From CADCTQ01 sp963844325 (GTDB lineage Bacteria; Bacteroidota; Bacteroidia; Cytophagales; 172606-1): a stretch of 64,000 bases of DNA. Numbering within the stretch: position 1 is the stretch's first letter; each line of letters starts with the position of its first letter. The stretch covers positions 3,224,001-3,288,000 of the forward strand of contig CAWJNV010000002.1 in the NCBI GenBank assembly GCA_963844325.1, written 5' to 3'. The notes beneath the pieces are model-generated. The model searched no databases, was not told the origin of the DNA, and worked only from the letters and a program-made list of their open reading frames with translations. The translations under genes and the position numbers were made by a program. Shown one piece after another: positions 55,401 through 63,261 of this stretch.

Positions 55401-56029
55401 CCATTTACCAGATGCTGGCCCGGGTGCCCGGCGTGCAGGTAAGCATGAACGGGACGAGCGGCATCGTGCGGGTGCGGGGGATCGGTTCGTTCGGGGTAAG
55501 GAATGCGCCGTCGGGTGGCAGCGGAACCGGCGACGGGCCCAGCAGCTACGGCCAGGAGGGCAACAATCCGCTGTTCCTGCTGGATGACGTTCCGCTGATG
55601 GGGGACGTTTCAATGGTGCTGGACGGCATCAACCCCAGCGAGGTGTCCCGCATTGAAGTGATTACCGGGGCGGGCGGGGCCGCATTCGGCGCCCGGGGCG
55701 GCAACGGCGTCATTTCCATCTACCTGAAAACCTTCGCCGACTACGACAAAGAAGCACAGTCCCGGCAAACGAAGAAGTACGTGCTGGCCGGCTACCTCAC
55801 CCCCAAGCCCCTGCCCACGCCCGACTACGGCGGGCCCGAAGCCGACCGGGCGGCTCCCGACCAGCGGGACGTGTTGTACTGGAACCCGCTCCTCCGCACC
55901 GACGAGGCCGGCAACGCCACGGTCCAGTTTTACAATTCCGACCAGGCCGACCGCCTGCTGGTGGTCCTGGAAGGCATTACCGCTACGGGGCAGCCGGTTT
56001 CATTTACTACAGTGATCAGTAAACAGTGA
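52451..56029 (+). CDS. Carboxypeptidase-regulatory and TonB-plug domain surface protein
   Basis: This 1192-residue protein has a signal peptide (VVKKWGALLLLGGILCLSLP, then LRGQ), a carboxypeptidase-regulatory-like beta domain (GTITGRVTNAHTGEPLPFAN, residues 33-110), a long middle with MG2-like and macroglobulin-type repeats from about 390 (QQLYLHHDKHYYWSGNTVWL), and a TonB-dependent receptor plug at about 960-1095 (YQMLARVPGVQVSMNGTSGI, FGARGGNGVISIYL). No transmembrane beta barrel follows the plug, so it cannot itself be an outer-membrane transporter. Such proteins occur in many Bacteroidota, role unclear. The last codons are formed by an inverted word repeat (56010 on), which overlaps the stop. 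Confidence 0.88.
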   Translation: MIPVVKKWGALLLLGGILCLSLPLRGQTARVGTITGRVTNAHTGEPLPFANVFLTNTTLGTTTGADGRFTLRNLPLGTVEVGASFVGFTFMRRSVRLASPEPLVLDVALIPSAVALQGVEVKARGRKPGRYYEQFRREFLGTTPFARQCEIENPEVLAYEKRAGILKVSAREPLRVVNRALGYEVLFFLEAFRAQRDQVRFVGNPKFTELKPKDASQAAAWAKNRRSAYFASIRYLLRLLVEGRWEEEGYLMVAVNAFHADGTNLLYPYIGRNFSYLDPAKVVLPGKLPFERRLRIDKPVEVFNLKKYNFYSPYRDVRHDHARLVFKDVPLDVTTDGWAYNPTGVLVTGFLALDRVASMLPRDYEPEGMPAVTYAPLAARRLPLFDTLSNRLRKLPRQQLYLHHDKHYYWSGNTVWLSAYLTDAATGDLYPDDQLLHAELVSPAGKVLTAVKLKAEMGRAAGQFHLPDTAATGVYRLRAYTNWMQKVPGSYLYDQPLVVYNLRNPGMTARAGGPGKGPAPQAPNPPATVHFYPEGGRLLEGISGVAGIRATGPDGSGVALRGRLFDDLGQETAVFATDATGLGKVAFRPLPGRTYQAEALDGGNAAIHLPPVHREGFALRVDNGSPDQVRVRVDQAGAPPADSLLLVVQHRRTLVHTAQLVPAAGGVDLSIPKAKLPPGVNRLVLFDRKGRLHAQRLVYREPNPPPFRIRVDGPAGGPGPRQKVALELTISDSTGNPVAGSFSLSVTDARQQPADSLRRTLASNQWLMAELAGYVEAPHRYLSPGAAGATDLLMLVQSPGWSSWAGLLEQSPPVPVLDDYFMTVSGRVTDPKGRKLLPGHRVIMLSADTTYPNSHQAFTDSAGRFRFPRLDFSDTIRVSFLVYNPQGKTAPALVTLDPAASPGGPADPYPAYLLRRYWPGAEENRPREAARSGLALDKVQQLQEVVVKGRKKPKSAFADAPFTLTSLVADYVRNFGEDSYAYSSIYQMLARVPGVQVSMNGTSGIVRVRGIGSFGVRNAPSGGSGTGDGPSSYGQEGNNPLFLLDDVPLMGDVSMVLDGINPSEVSRIEVITGAGGAAFGARGGNGVISIYLKTFADYDKEAQSRQTKKYVLAGYLTPKPLPTPDYGGPEADRAAPDQRDVLYWNPLLRTDEAGNATVQFYNSDQADRLLVVLEGITATGQPVSFTTVISKQ

Positions 56030-56119
56030 ACAGTAATCAGTGAACAGTAATCAACAAAGTACTTGGGTACTGCTTATTGCCCACTGCCGCCTGTTTACTG
56101 TTCACTGTTTACTGATCAC
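56010..56119. repeat. Inverted word repeat, AACAGTGAACAG family, overlapping two stop codons
   Basis: The left arm (56010-56053) runs CAGTGATCAGTAAACAGTGA then ACAGTAATCAGTGAACAGT, and the right arm (56091-56119) is its complement. The left arm codes for the last residues of the TonB-plug protein and contains its TGA stop; the right arm contains the TGA stop of the convergent cupin gene. Thus both genes end inside one palindrome. Confidence 0.93.
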
Positions 56120-56619
56120 CTCCCGAAATCATCCTGCACGCGGACGATGTCGTCTTCGTCGGAGGGTTGGCTGGCGTCGGTGTGCTGCCATATTTCGGCC
56201 AGTACGCCCCATTCTTCGAGGCCGACCAGCCGGTGCCGTTCGCCCTGCCGGAGCTTGATGAGGGAGTTGGGGTAATGCAGTTTCAGTTCGCCTTCCTGGT
56301 CGGTTTCGCTGGTAACCACGCCCACCGTGCCCCGGACTACCCGCCAGATTTCGGCGCGGCGGTGGTGGTACTGCCAGGAGAGCCGCTTGTGCGGGGCCAC
56401 CACCAGGATCTTCGGGCTGAGCTTGCCCGAAATGCGGAGTTCCTCCACGTTCATGCCTTCGAAGTAGAGGTCGGAGAACCGTTGCGCCTGGTCCTCGTCG
56501 ATGACGAAGAAGCCGCCCCAGGGACGCGTGTCGTCCTGCTTGCGGATGGTGAAACCCTGCTCATTCAGGTGTTGGGCAAGTTCCCGGAACAGGGCCGGCT
56601 TCTGCTGATCAATGTTCAT
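56116..56619 (-). CDS. Cupin domain protein, mannose-6-phosphate isomerase type II-like
   Basis: This 167-residue single-cupin protein matches the C-terminal cupin of type II phosphomannose isomerase/GDP-mannose pyrophosphorylase. The core is PWGGFFVIDEDQAQRFSDLY, LSWQYHHRRAEIWRVVRGTV (metal-binding HH and E) and YPNSLIKLRQGERHRLVGLE (second metal-binding His). It may interconvert mannose-6-phosphate and fructose-6-phosphate or bind a related sugar phosphate. The ATG at 56617-56619 (MNIDQQKPAL) is chosen because the longer upstream frame is translated from the GTTCGTT word run. The stop codon is inside the repeat at 56010-56119. Confidence 0.87.
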   Translation of the reverse strand: MNIDQQKPALFRELAQHLNEQGFTIRKQDDTRPWGGFFVIDEDQAQRFSDLYFEGMNVEELRISGKLSPKILVVAPHKRLSWQYHHRRAEIWRVVRGTVGVVTSETDQEGELKLHYPNSLIKLRQGERHRLVGLEEWGVLAEIWQHTDASQPSDEDDIVRVQDDFGR

Positions 56620-56630
56620 GGTTTTGTTGT

Positions 56631-56685
56631 GGGTTATTCGTTGTTCGTTGGTAGTTGTTCGTTGCTGGTTGCTCCGTTGTACGGA
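56631..56685. repeat. Single-arm GTTCGTT word run
   Basis: TGTGGGTTATTCGTTGTTCG then TTGGTAGTTGTTCGTTGCTG lies directly upstream of the cupin start codon, about 12 bases away. It uses the same words as the run at 18762 upstream of the hybrid sensor. No inverted arm is present here. Confidence 0.75.
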
Positions 56686-56770
56686 TCGTACGGGCAACAT
56701 GGGCAAAAACAGCGGCTAGTTACCCCCATTTACCCGAAAGCACAAGGCCCGGTCACCGCATAACCCTTCC

Positions 56771-57739
56771 TTACCCCTGCCATTCGCTTGCCTCGTCGAG
56801 CCGTTTGACGGCGGGAGCGTCGAGGGTGAGGCGGGCGGCACCCAGCAGGGCTTCGAGTTGGGTGAGGCTGGTGGCGCTGGCAATGGGGGCACTCACCGCC
56901 GGGCGGGTGAGCAGCCAGGCAATGGCGATGCTGGCCGGCGTGGTGCGGTACTGGGCGCTCACTTCGTCGAGGGCCGCCAGGATGCGGAAGCCCCGGTCGT
57001 CGAGGTACTTCTGCACGGAGCGGCCCCGCGGACGCTGGTCCAGGTCGGCGGCCGAACGGTACTTGCCCGTGAGGAAGCCGCTCGCCAGGGCGTAGTAGTT
57101 GAGCACGCCCAGGTTGTGCTCCCGGCAGAGCGGCAGCAGTTCGGCTTCGAAGCCGGCCCGGTTGTAGAGGTTGTATTCGGGTTGCAGGCTCACGTAGGCC
57201 GGGTAGCCGTGCTGCCGGCTGGTCCGCAGCGACTCGGCCAGCCGGGCCGGGGTGAAGTTGGAAGCGCCGACGTAACGGATTTTGCCGGCTCTCACGAGGT
57301 GGTCGTACGTTTCGAGGGTTTCTTCGACGGGCGTATCGGGGTCGTCGTAGTGCGACTGGTAGAGGTCGATGCAATCAATGCCCAGGCGGCGCAGCGAGTC
57401 GTCGACGGCCCCGAGGAGGTAGGGGCGGGAGAGGTCCTTTTTGCGGCTGCCGGGGTCCATGGCGCTGCCGCCCTTGGTGGCGATCACGACCCGGTCGCGG
57501 AGCCCGTTGCCCCGCTGCCGGAGCCACCGGCCGATGATGGTTTCGGATTCGCCGCCGCGGTTGCCGGGCACCCAGCGGGCGTAAATGTCGGCCGTATCGA
57601 TGAGGTTGTAGCCGGCGTCCACGAAGGCGTCGAGCAGGGAGAAGGCGGTCGGTTCGTCTACCGTCCAGCCGAACACGTTGCCGCCGAAGGCCAGGGGAGC
57701 CACTGCGAGGGAAGACGTGCCGATCTTGCGTTTTTGCAT
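56771..57739 (-). CDS. Aldo/keto reductase
   Basis: This 322-residue TIM-barrel reductase has the usual catalytic residues: Asp and Tyr in YNLIDTADIYARWVPGN, Lys in VVIATKGGSA and His replaced by Gln/Ser context in DLYQSHYDDPDTPVEETLET (His in QSHYDD). The C-terminal cofactor region SAPIASATSLTQLEALLGAA matches the AKR11/AKR12 group of oxidoreductases that often act on sugars or xenobiotic carbonyls. Start ATG at 57737-57739. It is a separate transcription unit between the cupin gene and a large word palindrome, and only distantly similar to the aldo/keto reductase at 44922. Confidence 0.93.
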   Translation of the reverse strand: MQKRKIGTSSLAVAPLAFGGNVFGWTVDEPTAFSLLDAFVDAGYNLIDTADIYARWVPGNRGGESETIIGRWLRQRGNGLRDRVVIATKGGSAMDPGSRKKDLSRPYLLGAVDDSLRRLGIDCIDLYQSHYDDPDTPVEETLETYDHLVRAGKIRYVGASNFTPARLAESLRTSRQHGYPAYVSLQPEYNLYNRAGFEAELLPLCREHNLGVLNYYALASGFLTGKYRSAADLDQRPRGRSVQKYLDDRGFRILAALDEVSAQYRTTPASIAIAWLLTRPAVSAPIASATSLTQLEALLGAARLTLDAPAVKRLDEASEWQG

Positions 57740-57776
57740 GAGGGGGTATACGTAGATTTTCGGCGCGGCGATGCTT

Positions 57777-57911
57777 GGTCGTTAGTCAATGGTCATTGGT
57801 ACATTAGTCATTGGTTACGCGTAAGTGACCGCATCCGAATGACCATTGACTAATGACCAATGTACCAATGACCAATGACCAATGACTACTGACTATTGAC
57901 CAATGACCAAT
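57777..57911. repeat. Inverted word repeat, CCAATGA family, with expanded right arm
   Basis: The left arm (57777-57815: GGTCGTTAGTCAATGGTCAT and following) is complemented by the right arm (57837-57911), in which CCAATGA and ACTACTGACTATTGA words are repeated. The right arm is again about twice as long, as at 1680. The element lies between divergent aldo/keto reductase and GMC oxidoreductase genes. Confidence 0.92.
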
Positions 57912-57948
57912 CCTGCTTAACTTACAATACGCGTAACCCGGAAAGCCC

Positions 57949-59661
57949 ATGCACCTCAACCTGAAAGCAAAAGACAAACTCACCTACGACGCCATTGTGG
58001 TCGGCTCGGGCATCAGCGGGGGCTGGGCCGCCAAGGAACTCTGCGAAGGGGGCCTCAAAACGCTGCTCCTCGAACGGGGCCGCGACGTGCAGCACGTCAA
58101 AGACTACCCCACCGCCACCAAAGCCCCCTGGGACTTCAAGCACCGCGGCCGGGTGACGCCCGAAGAACTCGCCAAGTACCCCGTGCAGAACCGTACCGGC
58201 TTTACGATCAACGAAGACACGAAGCACTTTTTCGTCAACGACCTCGAAAACCCCTACCTCGAAACCAAGCGTTTCGACTGGATCCGGGGCTACCACCTGG
58301 GCGGCCGTTCGCTGATGTGGGGCCGGCAGTCGTACCGCTACAGCGACCTCGACTTCGAAGCCAACGCCAAAGAAGCCATCGCCGCCGACTGGCCCATCCG
58401 CTACCGGGACCTGGCTCCCTGGTACGACCACGTGGAACGGTTTGCCGGCATCAACGGGGAACGCGACGGTCTCGACCAACTGCCCGACGGGGTCATGCAG
58501 CCGCCCATGCCGCTCAACTGCATCGAAGAACACGTGATGACGACGCTCAACGCCAAATACCCGCACAAGCGCATCATCAAGGGCCGGGCGGCGCACCTCA
58601 CGCAGCCCACGCCCGAGCAAACGGCCCTGGGGCGGGCCTCGTGCCAGTACCGCGACCTGTGCATGCGGGGTTGCCCGTACGGGGCGTACTTCAGTTCGCA
58701 GTCCGCTACCCTGCCCGCGGCCCGGCGCACCGGCAACCTCACGGTGCGTCCGCACTCGATTGTCAATTCGGTGATCTACGACGAAAAGCTTGACAAGGCC
58801 ACCGGCGTACGGGTGATCGACGAACGGACCGGCGAGTGGCTGGAGTTTTACGGCAAGGTCATTTTCCTCAACGCGTCCACGCTGGGCAGCACGTTCATCC
58901 TGATGAACTCCACGTCGCGGCGCTACCCGCACGGCCTCGACGAGAGCGGCCAGCTCGGCCACAACCTGATGGACCACCACTTCAAGGTGGGCGCCGACGG
59001 CCTCTCGGACGATTTTGCCGGCAAGTACTACTACGGCCGCAAGCCCAACGGCCTCTACGTGCCGCGCTTCCGCAACCTGGGCGCCGACAAGCGGGATTAC
59101 CTGCGGGGCTTCATCTACGAAATCTACACCAACCGCCAGGGCTGGGGCAAGGCAATGGGCGCGGAGGGCGTCGGCGCGGACTTCAAGGAGGCGGCCGCGC
59201 GGCCCGGCCCCTGGTGGGTGGAGTTCATGGCCTTCGGGGAGTGCCTGCCGTACTACGAAAACCACGTGACGCTCAGCCGCGACAAAACCGACAAGTGGGG
59301 CCAGCCGGTGCTGAAGATCGACGCGGAATTCAAGGACAACGAACGTCGGATGCGGGTGGACATGCAAAACGACGCGGCCGAAATGCTCGAAGCGGCGGGC
59401 TTCAAGGACATTACGCCCTTCGACCAGCCGACCTACCCCGGCCTGGGCATTCACGAGATGGGCACCGCCCGCATGGGCCGCGACCCCAAAACCTCGGTGC
59501 TCAACGGCTGGAACCAAGTGCACGCCGCCCGCAACGTGTACGTGACCGACGGCGCCTGCATGACCTCCACGGCCAGCCAAAACCCCTCACTGACGTACAT
59601 GGCCCTCACGGCGCGGGCGGCGCATCACGCGGTGGGGGAGTTGAGGAGGGGGGAGGTGTAG
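57949..59661 (+). CDS. GMC family oxidoreductase
   Basis: This 570-residue flavoenzyme of the glucose-methanol-choline family oxidises an alcohol or sugar. The FAD-binding motif GSGISGGWAAKEL is near residues 18-30 and the GMC signature region DWIRGYHLGGRSLMWGRQSY near 105-125. The C-terminal active-site region is GLGIHEMGTARMGRDP and DGACMTSTASQNPSLTYMAL, with the catalytic His in IHEMG and the Asn in SQNPSL. A cysteine-rich loop SCQYRDLCMRGCPYGAYFSS is characteristic of the gluconate/sorbose dehydrogenase-like branch in Bacteroidota, often paired with a small subunit, which is not present here. No signal peptide is visible. Substrate inferred only as sugar-like. Confidence 0.93.
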   Translation: MHLNLKAKDKLTYDAIVVGSGISGGWAAKELCEGGLKTLLLERGRDVQHVKDYPTATKAPWDFKHRGRVTPEELAKYPVQNRTGFTINEDTKHFFVNDLENPYLETKRFDWIRGYHLGGRSLMWGRQSYRYSDLDFEANAKEAIAADWPIRYRDLAPWYDHVERFAGINGERDGLDQLPDGVMQPPMPLNCIEEHVMTTLNAKYPHKRIIKGRAAHLTQPTPEQTALGRASCQYRDLCMRGCPYGAYFSSQSATLPAARRTGNLTVRPHSIVNSVIYDEKLDKATGVRVIDERTGEWLEFYGKVIFLNASTLGSTFILMNSTSRRYPHGLDESGQLGHNLMDHHFKVGADGLSDDFAGKYYYGRKPNGLYVPRFRNLGADKRDYLRGFIYEIYTNRQGWGKAMGAEGVGADFKEAAARPGPWWVEFMAFGECLPYYENHVTLSRDKTDKWGQPVLKIDAEFKDNERRMRVDMQNDAAEMLEAAGFKDITPFDQPTYPGLGIHEMGTARMGRDPKTSVLNGWNQVHAARNVYVTDGACMTSTASQNPSLTYMALTARAAHHAVGELRRGEV

Positions 59662-59899
59662 GGAGGGGAGGATTTATACATTCGACAAAGTGAAAAAATA
59701 CTTCTGAAGTGTTACTTTTGGTGAATGGGCAGCAAACAGAACCGTTTATGACTGACATTCCCCGAGGATTGAATTAAAGCTTACCAGTTAATACGCTGTT
59801 GAGAGAGCGGTTTTATTACTAAGAAGCAACTTTAGAATTTCAAACTTGTGAAGTAACAGCACCGCTTAGAAATAAATTTAATCATGTAGAAGATTTGGA

Positions 59900-61102
59900 A
59901 TGGCAATGGTAAAAATAGAAACTTTGAAAATATCTAACATAGGGCCAATCAGTGATTTGGAACTAAAATTTGATCCGCATTTCAATATTATATGTGGTCA
60001 GAACGGCATTGGCAAGACAACTATTCTAGATTGTTTGGCACAGTCATTTACTATTTCTCAAACTACTCTCAAAATAAAAACTAATGCAAAACAAGGGTAT
60101 TGGTCCATAAGTGTAAATATAGATCAGAATCTTTCTAGTAAATCTTTTTTTTTATCTGGTTTTAAGCCAATTTTGCAAACGTATCATGATATGTTTAATA
60201 ATTCTTCTACGGGATTTTATCGGCACTTAAATGATGTGATTGTTTTTAAAACACATAGGGACATCCCTTATAGCAGTCTTGTATCTATAAGCTCTGATCC
60301 GGTTAAAGATTATAACTCATACTCAAGTGAGGCAATTGCAGGGGCGCTTTCCAGTGATTTAAAAAGTTGGTTTGTCAATAGGCATTTATGGTCAAAACAT
60401 GAAGGTCATTTAGATGAATCTCAATTGAAAAATATTGAGTTGGCAAAAAAGTGCTTTGGGTTTCTGAATCCTAGTTTCGCGTTTAGTCGGGTTGAACCTG
60501 CTTCTAATGATATCATGCTTAGGACCCCTACGGGTGAGATATATCTTGAGTATTTGTCTTCTGGCTATAAATCATGTATGGCTGTAATCATCGGATTGAT
60601 CAAAGAAATTGAGCTTAGATATAAAAACCCAAGCAAGTATATAAAGGATTTCGAAGGGATTATTTTTATTGATGAAATTGATCTTCATCTACATCCTGAA
60701 TGGCAGGCTAGAATTTATGAAGTTCTTAAGGAGATTTTACCGAATGCTCAAATATTTACTTCTACACACAGCCCTCATCTAATACAGGTTGCTAAACCTG
60801 CTGAAATAATCGCATTGACTTTAGATGACTCAGACAATATTAAGGTCAATCGTATTATTAATCATGAATATGGTTGTCAAGGGTGGACGGTTGAGGAAAT
60901 ACTCAGTGATGTGATGGGTATGTCTGAAACTAGGACTAAAACTTATACAGATGCTATCAAAAGATTTAATTATGAAGTAGATAATGATAACTATCATGAA
61001 GCTAAAAAACAGTTTGAAATTCTAGAAGCAATGTTGCATCCGGAAAATTCTCTTAGAAAAATATTAAAAATACAATTAACTGGGTTGACACAACATGATT
61101 AA
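59900..61102 (+). CDS. PtuA-like AAA ATPase of a Septu-type system
   Basis: This 400-residue ATPase has Walker A GQNGIGKTT at about residues 33-41, a Q-loop region, and Walker B IIFIDEIDLHLHPEWQARIY followed by STHSPHLIQVAK, the layout of PtuA and OLD/AAA_21 ATPases. In Septu systems PtuA works with the HNH nuclease PtuB to block phage. The ATPase gene overlaps the HNH gene by eight bases, so the two are co-expressed. The region is strongly AT-rich (third positions too) between GC-rich genes, a sign of recent transfer. The alternative start at 59906 would shorten the N terminus by two residues. Defence role is inferred from the family, not shown here. Confidence 0.88.
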   Translation: MAMVKIETLKISNIGPISDLELKFDPHFNIICGQNGIGKTTILDCLAQSFTISQTTLKIKTNAKQGYWSISVNIDQNLSSKSFFLSGFKPILQTYHDMFNNSSTGFYRHLNDVIVFKTHRDIPYSSLVSISSDPVKDYNSYSSEAIAGALSSDLKSWFVNRHLWSKHEGHLDESQLKNIELAKKCFGFLNPSFAFSRVEPASNDIMLRTPTGEIYLEYLSSGYKSCMAVIIGLIKEIELRYKNPSKYIKDFEGIIFIDEIDLHLHPEWQARIYEVLKEILPNAQIFTSTHSPHLIQVAKPAEIIALTLDDSDNIKVNRIINHEYGCQGWTVEEILSDVMGMSETRTKTYTDAIKRFNYEVDNDNYHEAKKQFEILEAMLHPENSLRKILKIQLTGLTQHD

Positions 61103-61847
61103 ATTAAACAGGACAGATAAGCCTGTTGAGCTAACTGATGAGTTAAAGAACTTTCTTACAGAAGAGTTTAAATCAACAGGAAAATCAGTATGGAACTTGA
61201 GCTTTCTTAAAAAGGCATTGCTTGGCTATTCTAACGATAAATGTTGTTATTGCGAAGCCAATATAAATGAAGAAAGTAAGTATATGGAAGTTGAGCATTT
61301 TCGTAACAAAGATAAGTATTATGACGAGGTGATGGAGTGGACCAACCTATTGCCTGCCTGTAAAAGATGTAATGGAACTAAAAATGATCATGATACTGTC
61401 AAAGAGCCTATTATTGATCCATCTATAATAGATCCTAAAAGGCATTTAAAGTTGTGGAATTATAGGATCAAAGGAAAAGATAACTTAGGCAAGCTAACTA
61501 TTTCAGTCATTGACTTAAACAATCAAGACAGATTAGTGAAAAAAAGGTTTGAAATTGGGAATGCTATACATGAAAAGTTAGAACAGTTAAACGAATTGCT
61601 TCACGATTATATGATTGGAATTCAAACTTCAACTATAAGAAGAAATCGTATAGTCAAGGGTACAAAAGACTTACTTAAAGAAGGGCTACCAACAGCCATT
61701 TATTCTGCAACTTCTGCTGCTATTATCTTAAATGATCCTGAATATATACAATTGAGGAGCAATTTGGATAAATTATCTTTTTGGGATAAAGAGCTAGAAC
61801 ATTTAGAAGTTAGCCTTACTGAAAATGCGTTCGAAATTGGAAGATAA
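61095..61847 (+). CDS. PtuB-like HNH endonuclease of a Septu-type system
   Basis: This 250-residue protein has an HNH nuclease core: CCYCEANINEESKYMEVEHF (Cys pair and catalytic His in VEHFRN) and WTNLLPACKRCNGTKNDHD (second Cys pair plus Asn/His). The helical C-terminal region (LKEGLPTAIYSATSAAIILN) is usual for PtuB and for HNH proteins linked to retrons; no reverse transcriptase or retron RNA is seen nearby, so it is a stand-alone Septu-type pair. Its ATG lies within the last codons of the ATPase gene (ATGATTAA). Similarity to the HNH at 26386 is restricted to the active site and layout. Target nucleic acid unknown. Confidence 0.88.
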   Translation: MIKLNRTDKPVELTDELKNFLTEEFKSTGKSVWNLSFLKKALLGYSNDKCCYCEANINEESKYMEVEHFRNKDKYYDEVMEWTNLLPACKRCNGTKNDHDTVKEPIIDPSIIDPKRHLKLWNYRIKGKDNLGKLTISVIDLNNQDRLVKKRFEIGNAIHEKLEQLNELLHDYMIGIQTSTIRRNRIVKGTKDLLKEGLPTAIYSATSAAIILNDPEYIQLRSNLDKLSFWDKELEHLEVSLTENAFEIGR

Positions 61848-62000
61848 TACTTTTGGGAAGTAGGTGCAATAACATATTGTTTATAAGTGCAGGATAAGCT
61901 CTTGCGCTACTCTTCTGACTTTACAGGAAGCCTTCCAAATAACAATTCATTATTTATTGAATAGAATTTAAATTCGAACCCATTTCTACTGCGCTACTCC

Positions 62001-62195
62001 TCACAACTCCCTGCACATCTCATTCATATCAATACCCAACGCCTTGGCAATAGCACACGCTTCGTCAAGGCGTATTTTTGAATTCTCCCGAATAGATAAT
62101 TCCGAGAGGCGTTGGCGGGTAAGGCCGGTCTTTTCGGCCAGTTTGGCTTTGCTGATGGCCCGCTTCTCCAGAAACTCCCCAAATTTGGTTGGCAT
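62001..62195 (-). CDS. XRE family helix-turn-helix regulator
   Basis: This 64-residue DNA-binding protein is almost all HTH: AISKAKLAEKTGLTRQRLSE followed by LDEACAIAKALGIDMNEMC. Such short XRE proteins act as repressors of neighbouring genes, often in phage or toxin-antitoxin settings. It lies between the Septu-like pair and the toxin-antitoxin genes and is divergent from a small hypothetical gene, so it could autoregulate and control either side. GC content is intermediate. No effector domain is present. Confidence 0.88.
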   Translation of the reverse strand: MPTKFGEFLEKRAISKAKLAEKTGLTRQRLSELSIRENSKIRLDEACAIAKALGIDMNEMCREL

Positions 62196-62381
62196 TGTCC
62201 TGTTTTTAAACTGTTTATAGCCTTATTGCCACAAAGAAAGGCAAATTCATTATTACTGTAGAAATATTCGACAAAAATATTTGCAGTGCAAAGGAAAGTG
62301 TGTATCATTGTAGAGTTAACCGACAATAATAAAACCAGTTCTACAAAAGCTTCAGCCCAACCACCCAAACCCCACCTTCCC

Positions 62382-62681
62382 ATGTGCCAAACCGCCCAAT
62401 CCGCCGCCAATAACGCCACCCCAACGGGTGCCCCCGTTCCCGATCCGCTTACCGCCCTCCGGCAGCAGTTTCCCGACTACGACTTTGCGCCCCTGCTCGA
62501 CCTGCTGGGCAGCCAGTCGGCCGAGGGGTACGAGGCGTTCTTCAACCACGTGGCCGAACTGGTGTGCTGGCACCTCAAAGACGGCGAATGGGACAACAAG
62601 TACCTCCTGCGCACCCTGCTCGAACTGTTCCACCTGCGCGACGCCTTCCGCACGATGCGCGGCGGCCCGGTGTGGAAGTAA
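62382..62681 (+). CDS. Hypothetical protein, about 99 residues
   Basis: The frame has an open extension to 62286, but I place the start at 62382 (MCQTAQSAANNATPTGAPVP) because the upstream part is low in coding bias. The core, LTALRQQFPDYDFAPLLDLL and EAFFNHVAELVCWHLKDGEW and YLLRTLLELFHLRDAF, is helical and GC-rich in codon use, so probably real. I do not recognise a family. It lies between the XRE regulator (divergent) and a toxin-antitoxin module. Confidence 0.55.
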   Translation: MCQTAQSAANNATPTGAPVPDPLTALRQQFPDYDFAPLLDLLGSQSAEGYEAFFNHVAELVCWHLKDGEWDNKYLLRTLLELFHLRDAFRTMRGGPVWK

Positions 62682-62775
62682 CGGGCGGGCTTCACCCAGG
62701 CGCCTCCAAAAAGGAAGCCAGAATGACGAAAACCGTGGATTTACGTATATTATTGCCTAACAAAGCAATGTACCC

Positions 62776-62955
62776 ATGAAAAAGAGCCAATTATTGGAAA
62801 CCCTCCAGGCGATGCCTGACGAATTCCCCGTGGATGAGTTGATTGAGAAGTTGATTGTGTTACAGAAGATCGAGGAAGGGCAGAAGCAGGTACGAGCCGG
62901 GCAGGTTTATACAGAGGAAGAAGCAAAGAAAAAACTTGAGAAATGGTTAAAGTAA
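62776..62955 (+). CDS. Antitoxin of a RelE/ParE-type module
   Basis: This 59-residue frame starts MKKSQLLETLQAMPDEFPVD and continues ELIEKLIVLQKIEEGQKQVR to the end KKLEKWLK. It is strongly helical and charged and has the typical composition of short antitoxins of type II systems. Its stop codon overlaps the toxin gene by 13 bases, the classical translational coupling of antitoxin and toxin. No separate DNA-binding domain is visible. The toxin family supports the call. Confidence 0.8.
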   Translation: MKKSQLLETLQAMPDEFPVDELIEKLIVLQKIEEGQKQVRAGQVYTEEEAKKKLEKWLK

Positions 62956-63236
62956 TATGGACGGAACAAGCAATTGACGATTTAACCAACATAGCCAGCT
63001 ACAGCAGTGGCTACTCCGAGCAATACGCGTCTGCCATTGTTTCGAAGCTTTTCAATAAGACAAACATTTTAAAGTCGATGCCCAGAATTGGTAGGATGGT
63101 TCCTGAAAGAAATAACGATAAGATCAGGGAACTGATTGAAGGCAATTACCGGATCATTTACGAAATAAGCGGCGAGGATCGGGTTGACGTCCTTACCGTG
63201 CATCACTCATCGAGGCCGCTGACGGATATTAACTAA
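62943..63236 (+). CDS. RelE/ParE-family toxin
   Basis: This 97-residue protein matches the RelE/ParE fold: VKVIWTEQAIDDLTNIASYS at the N terminus, PRIGRMVPERNNDKIRELIE in the middle and GNYRIIYEISGEDRVDVLTV with VHHSSRPL at the end. The YRIIYEI strand and the Arg/His near the C terminus suit ParE-like proteins that poison DNA gyrase or RelE-like mRNA interferases; which one cannot be told. It overlaps the antitoxin gene by 13 bases and is followed after 25 bases by a second, different module. Confidence 0.9.
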   Translation: MVKVIWTEQAIDDLTNIASYSSGYSEQYASAIVSKLFNKTNILKSMPRIGRMVPERNNDKIRELIEGNYRIIYEISGEDRVDVLTVHHSSRPLTDIN

Positions 63237-63261
63237 CTGCAACCTATTTTCTAAAAAGGGC

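Noticed and set aside
57777..57911. Palindrome as an att site or IS end
   Set aside because: The same word class recurs at many unrelated gaps with no integrase or transposase nearby.
59662..59899. Gap before the ATPase/HNH pair as a retron RNA
   Set aside because: No reverse transcriptase gene is present and no msr/msd-like pair of inverted ends is visible in the 238 bases.
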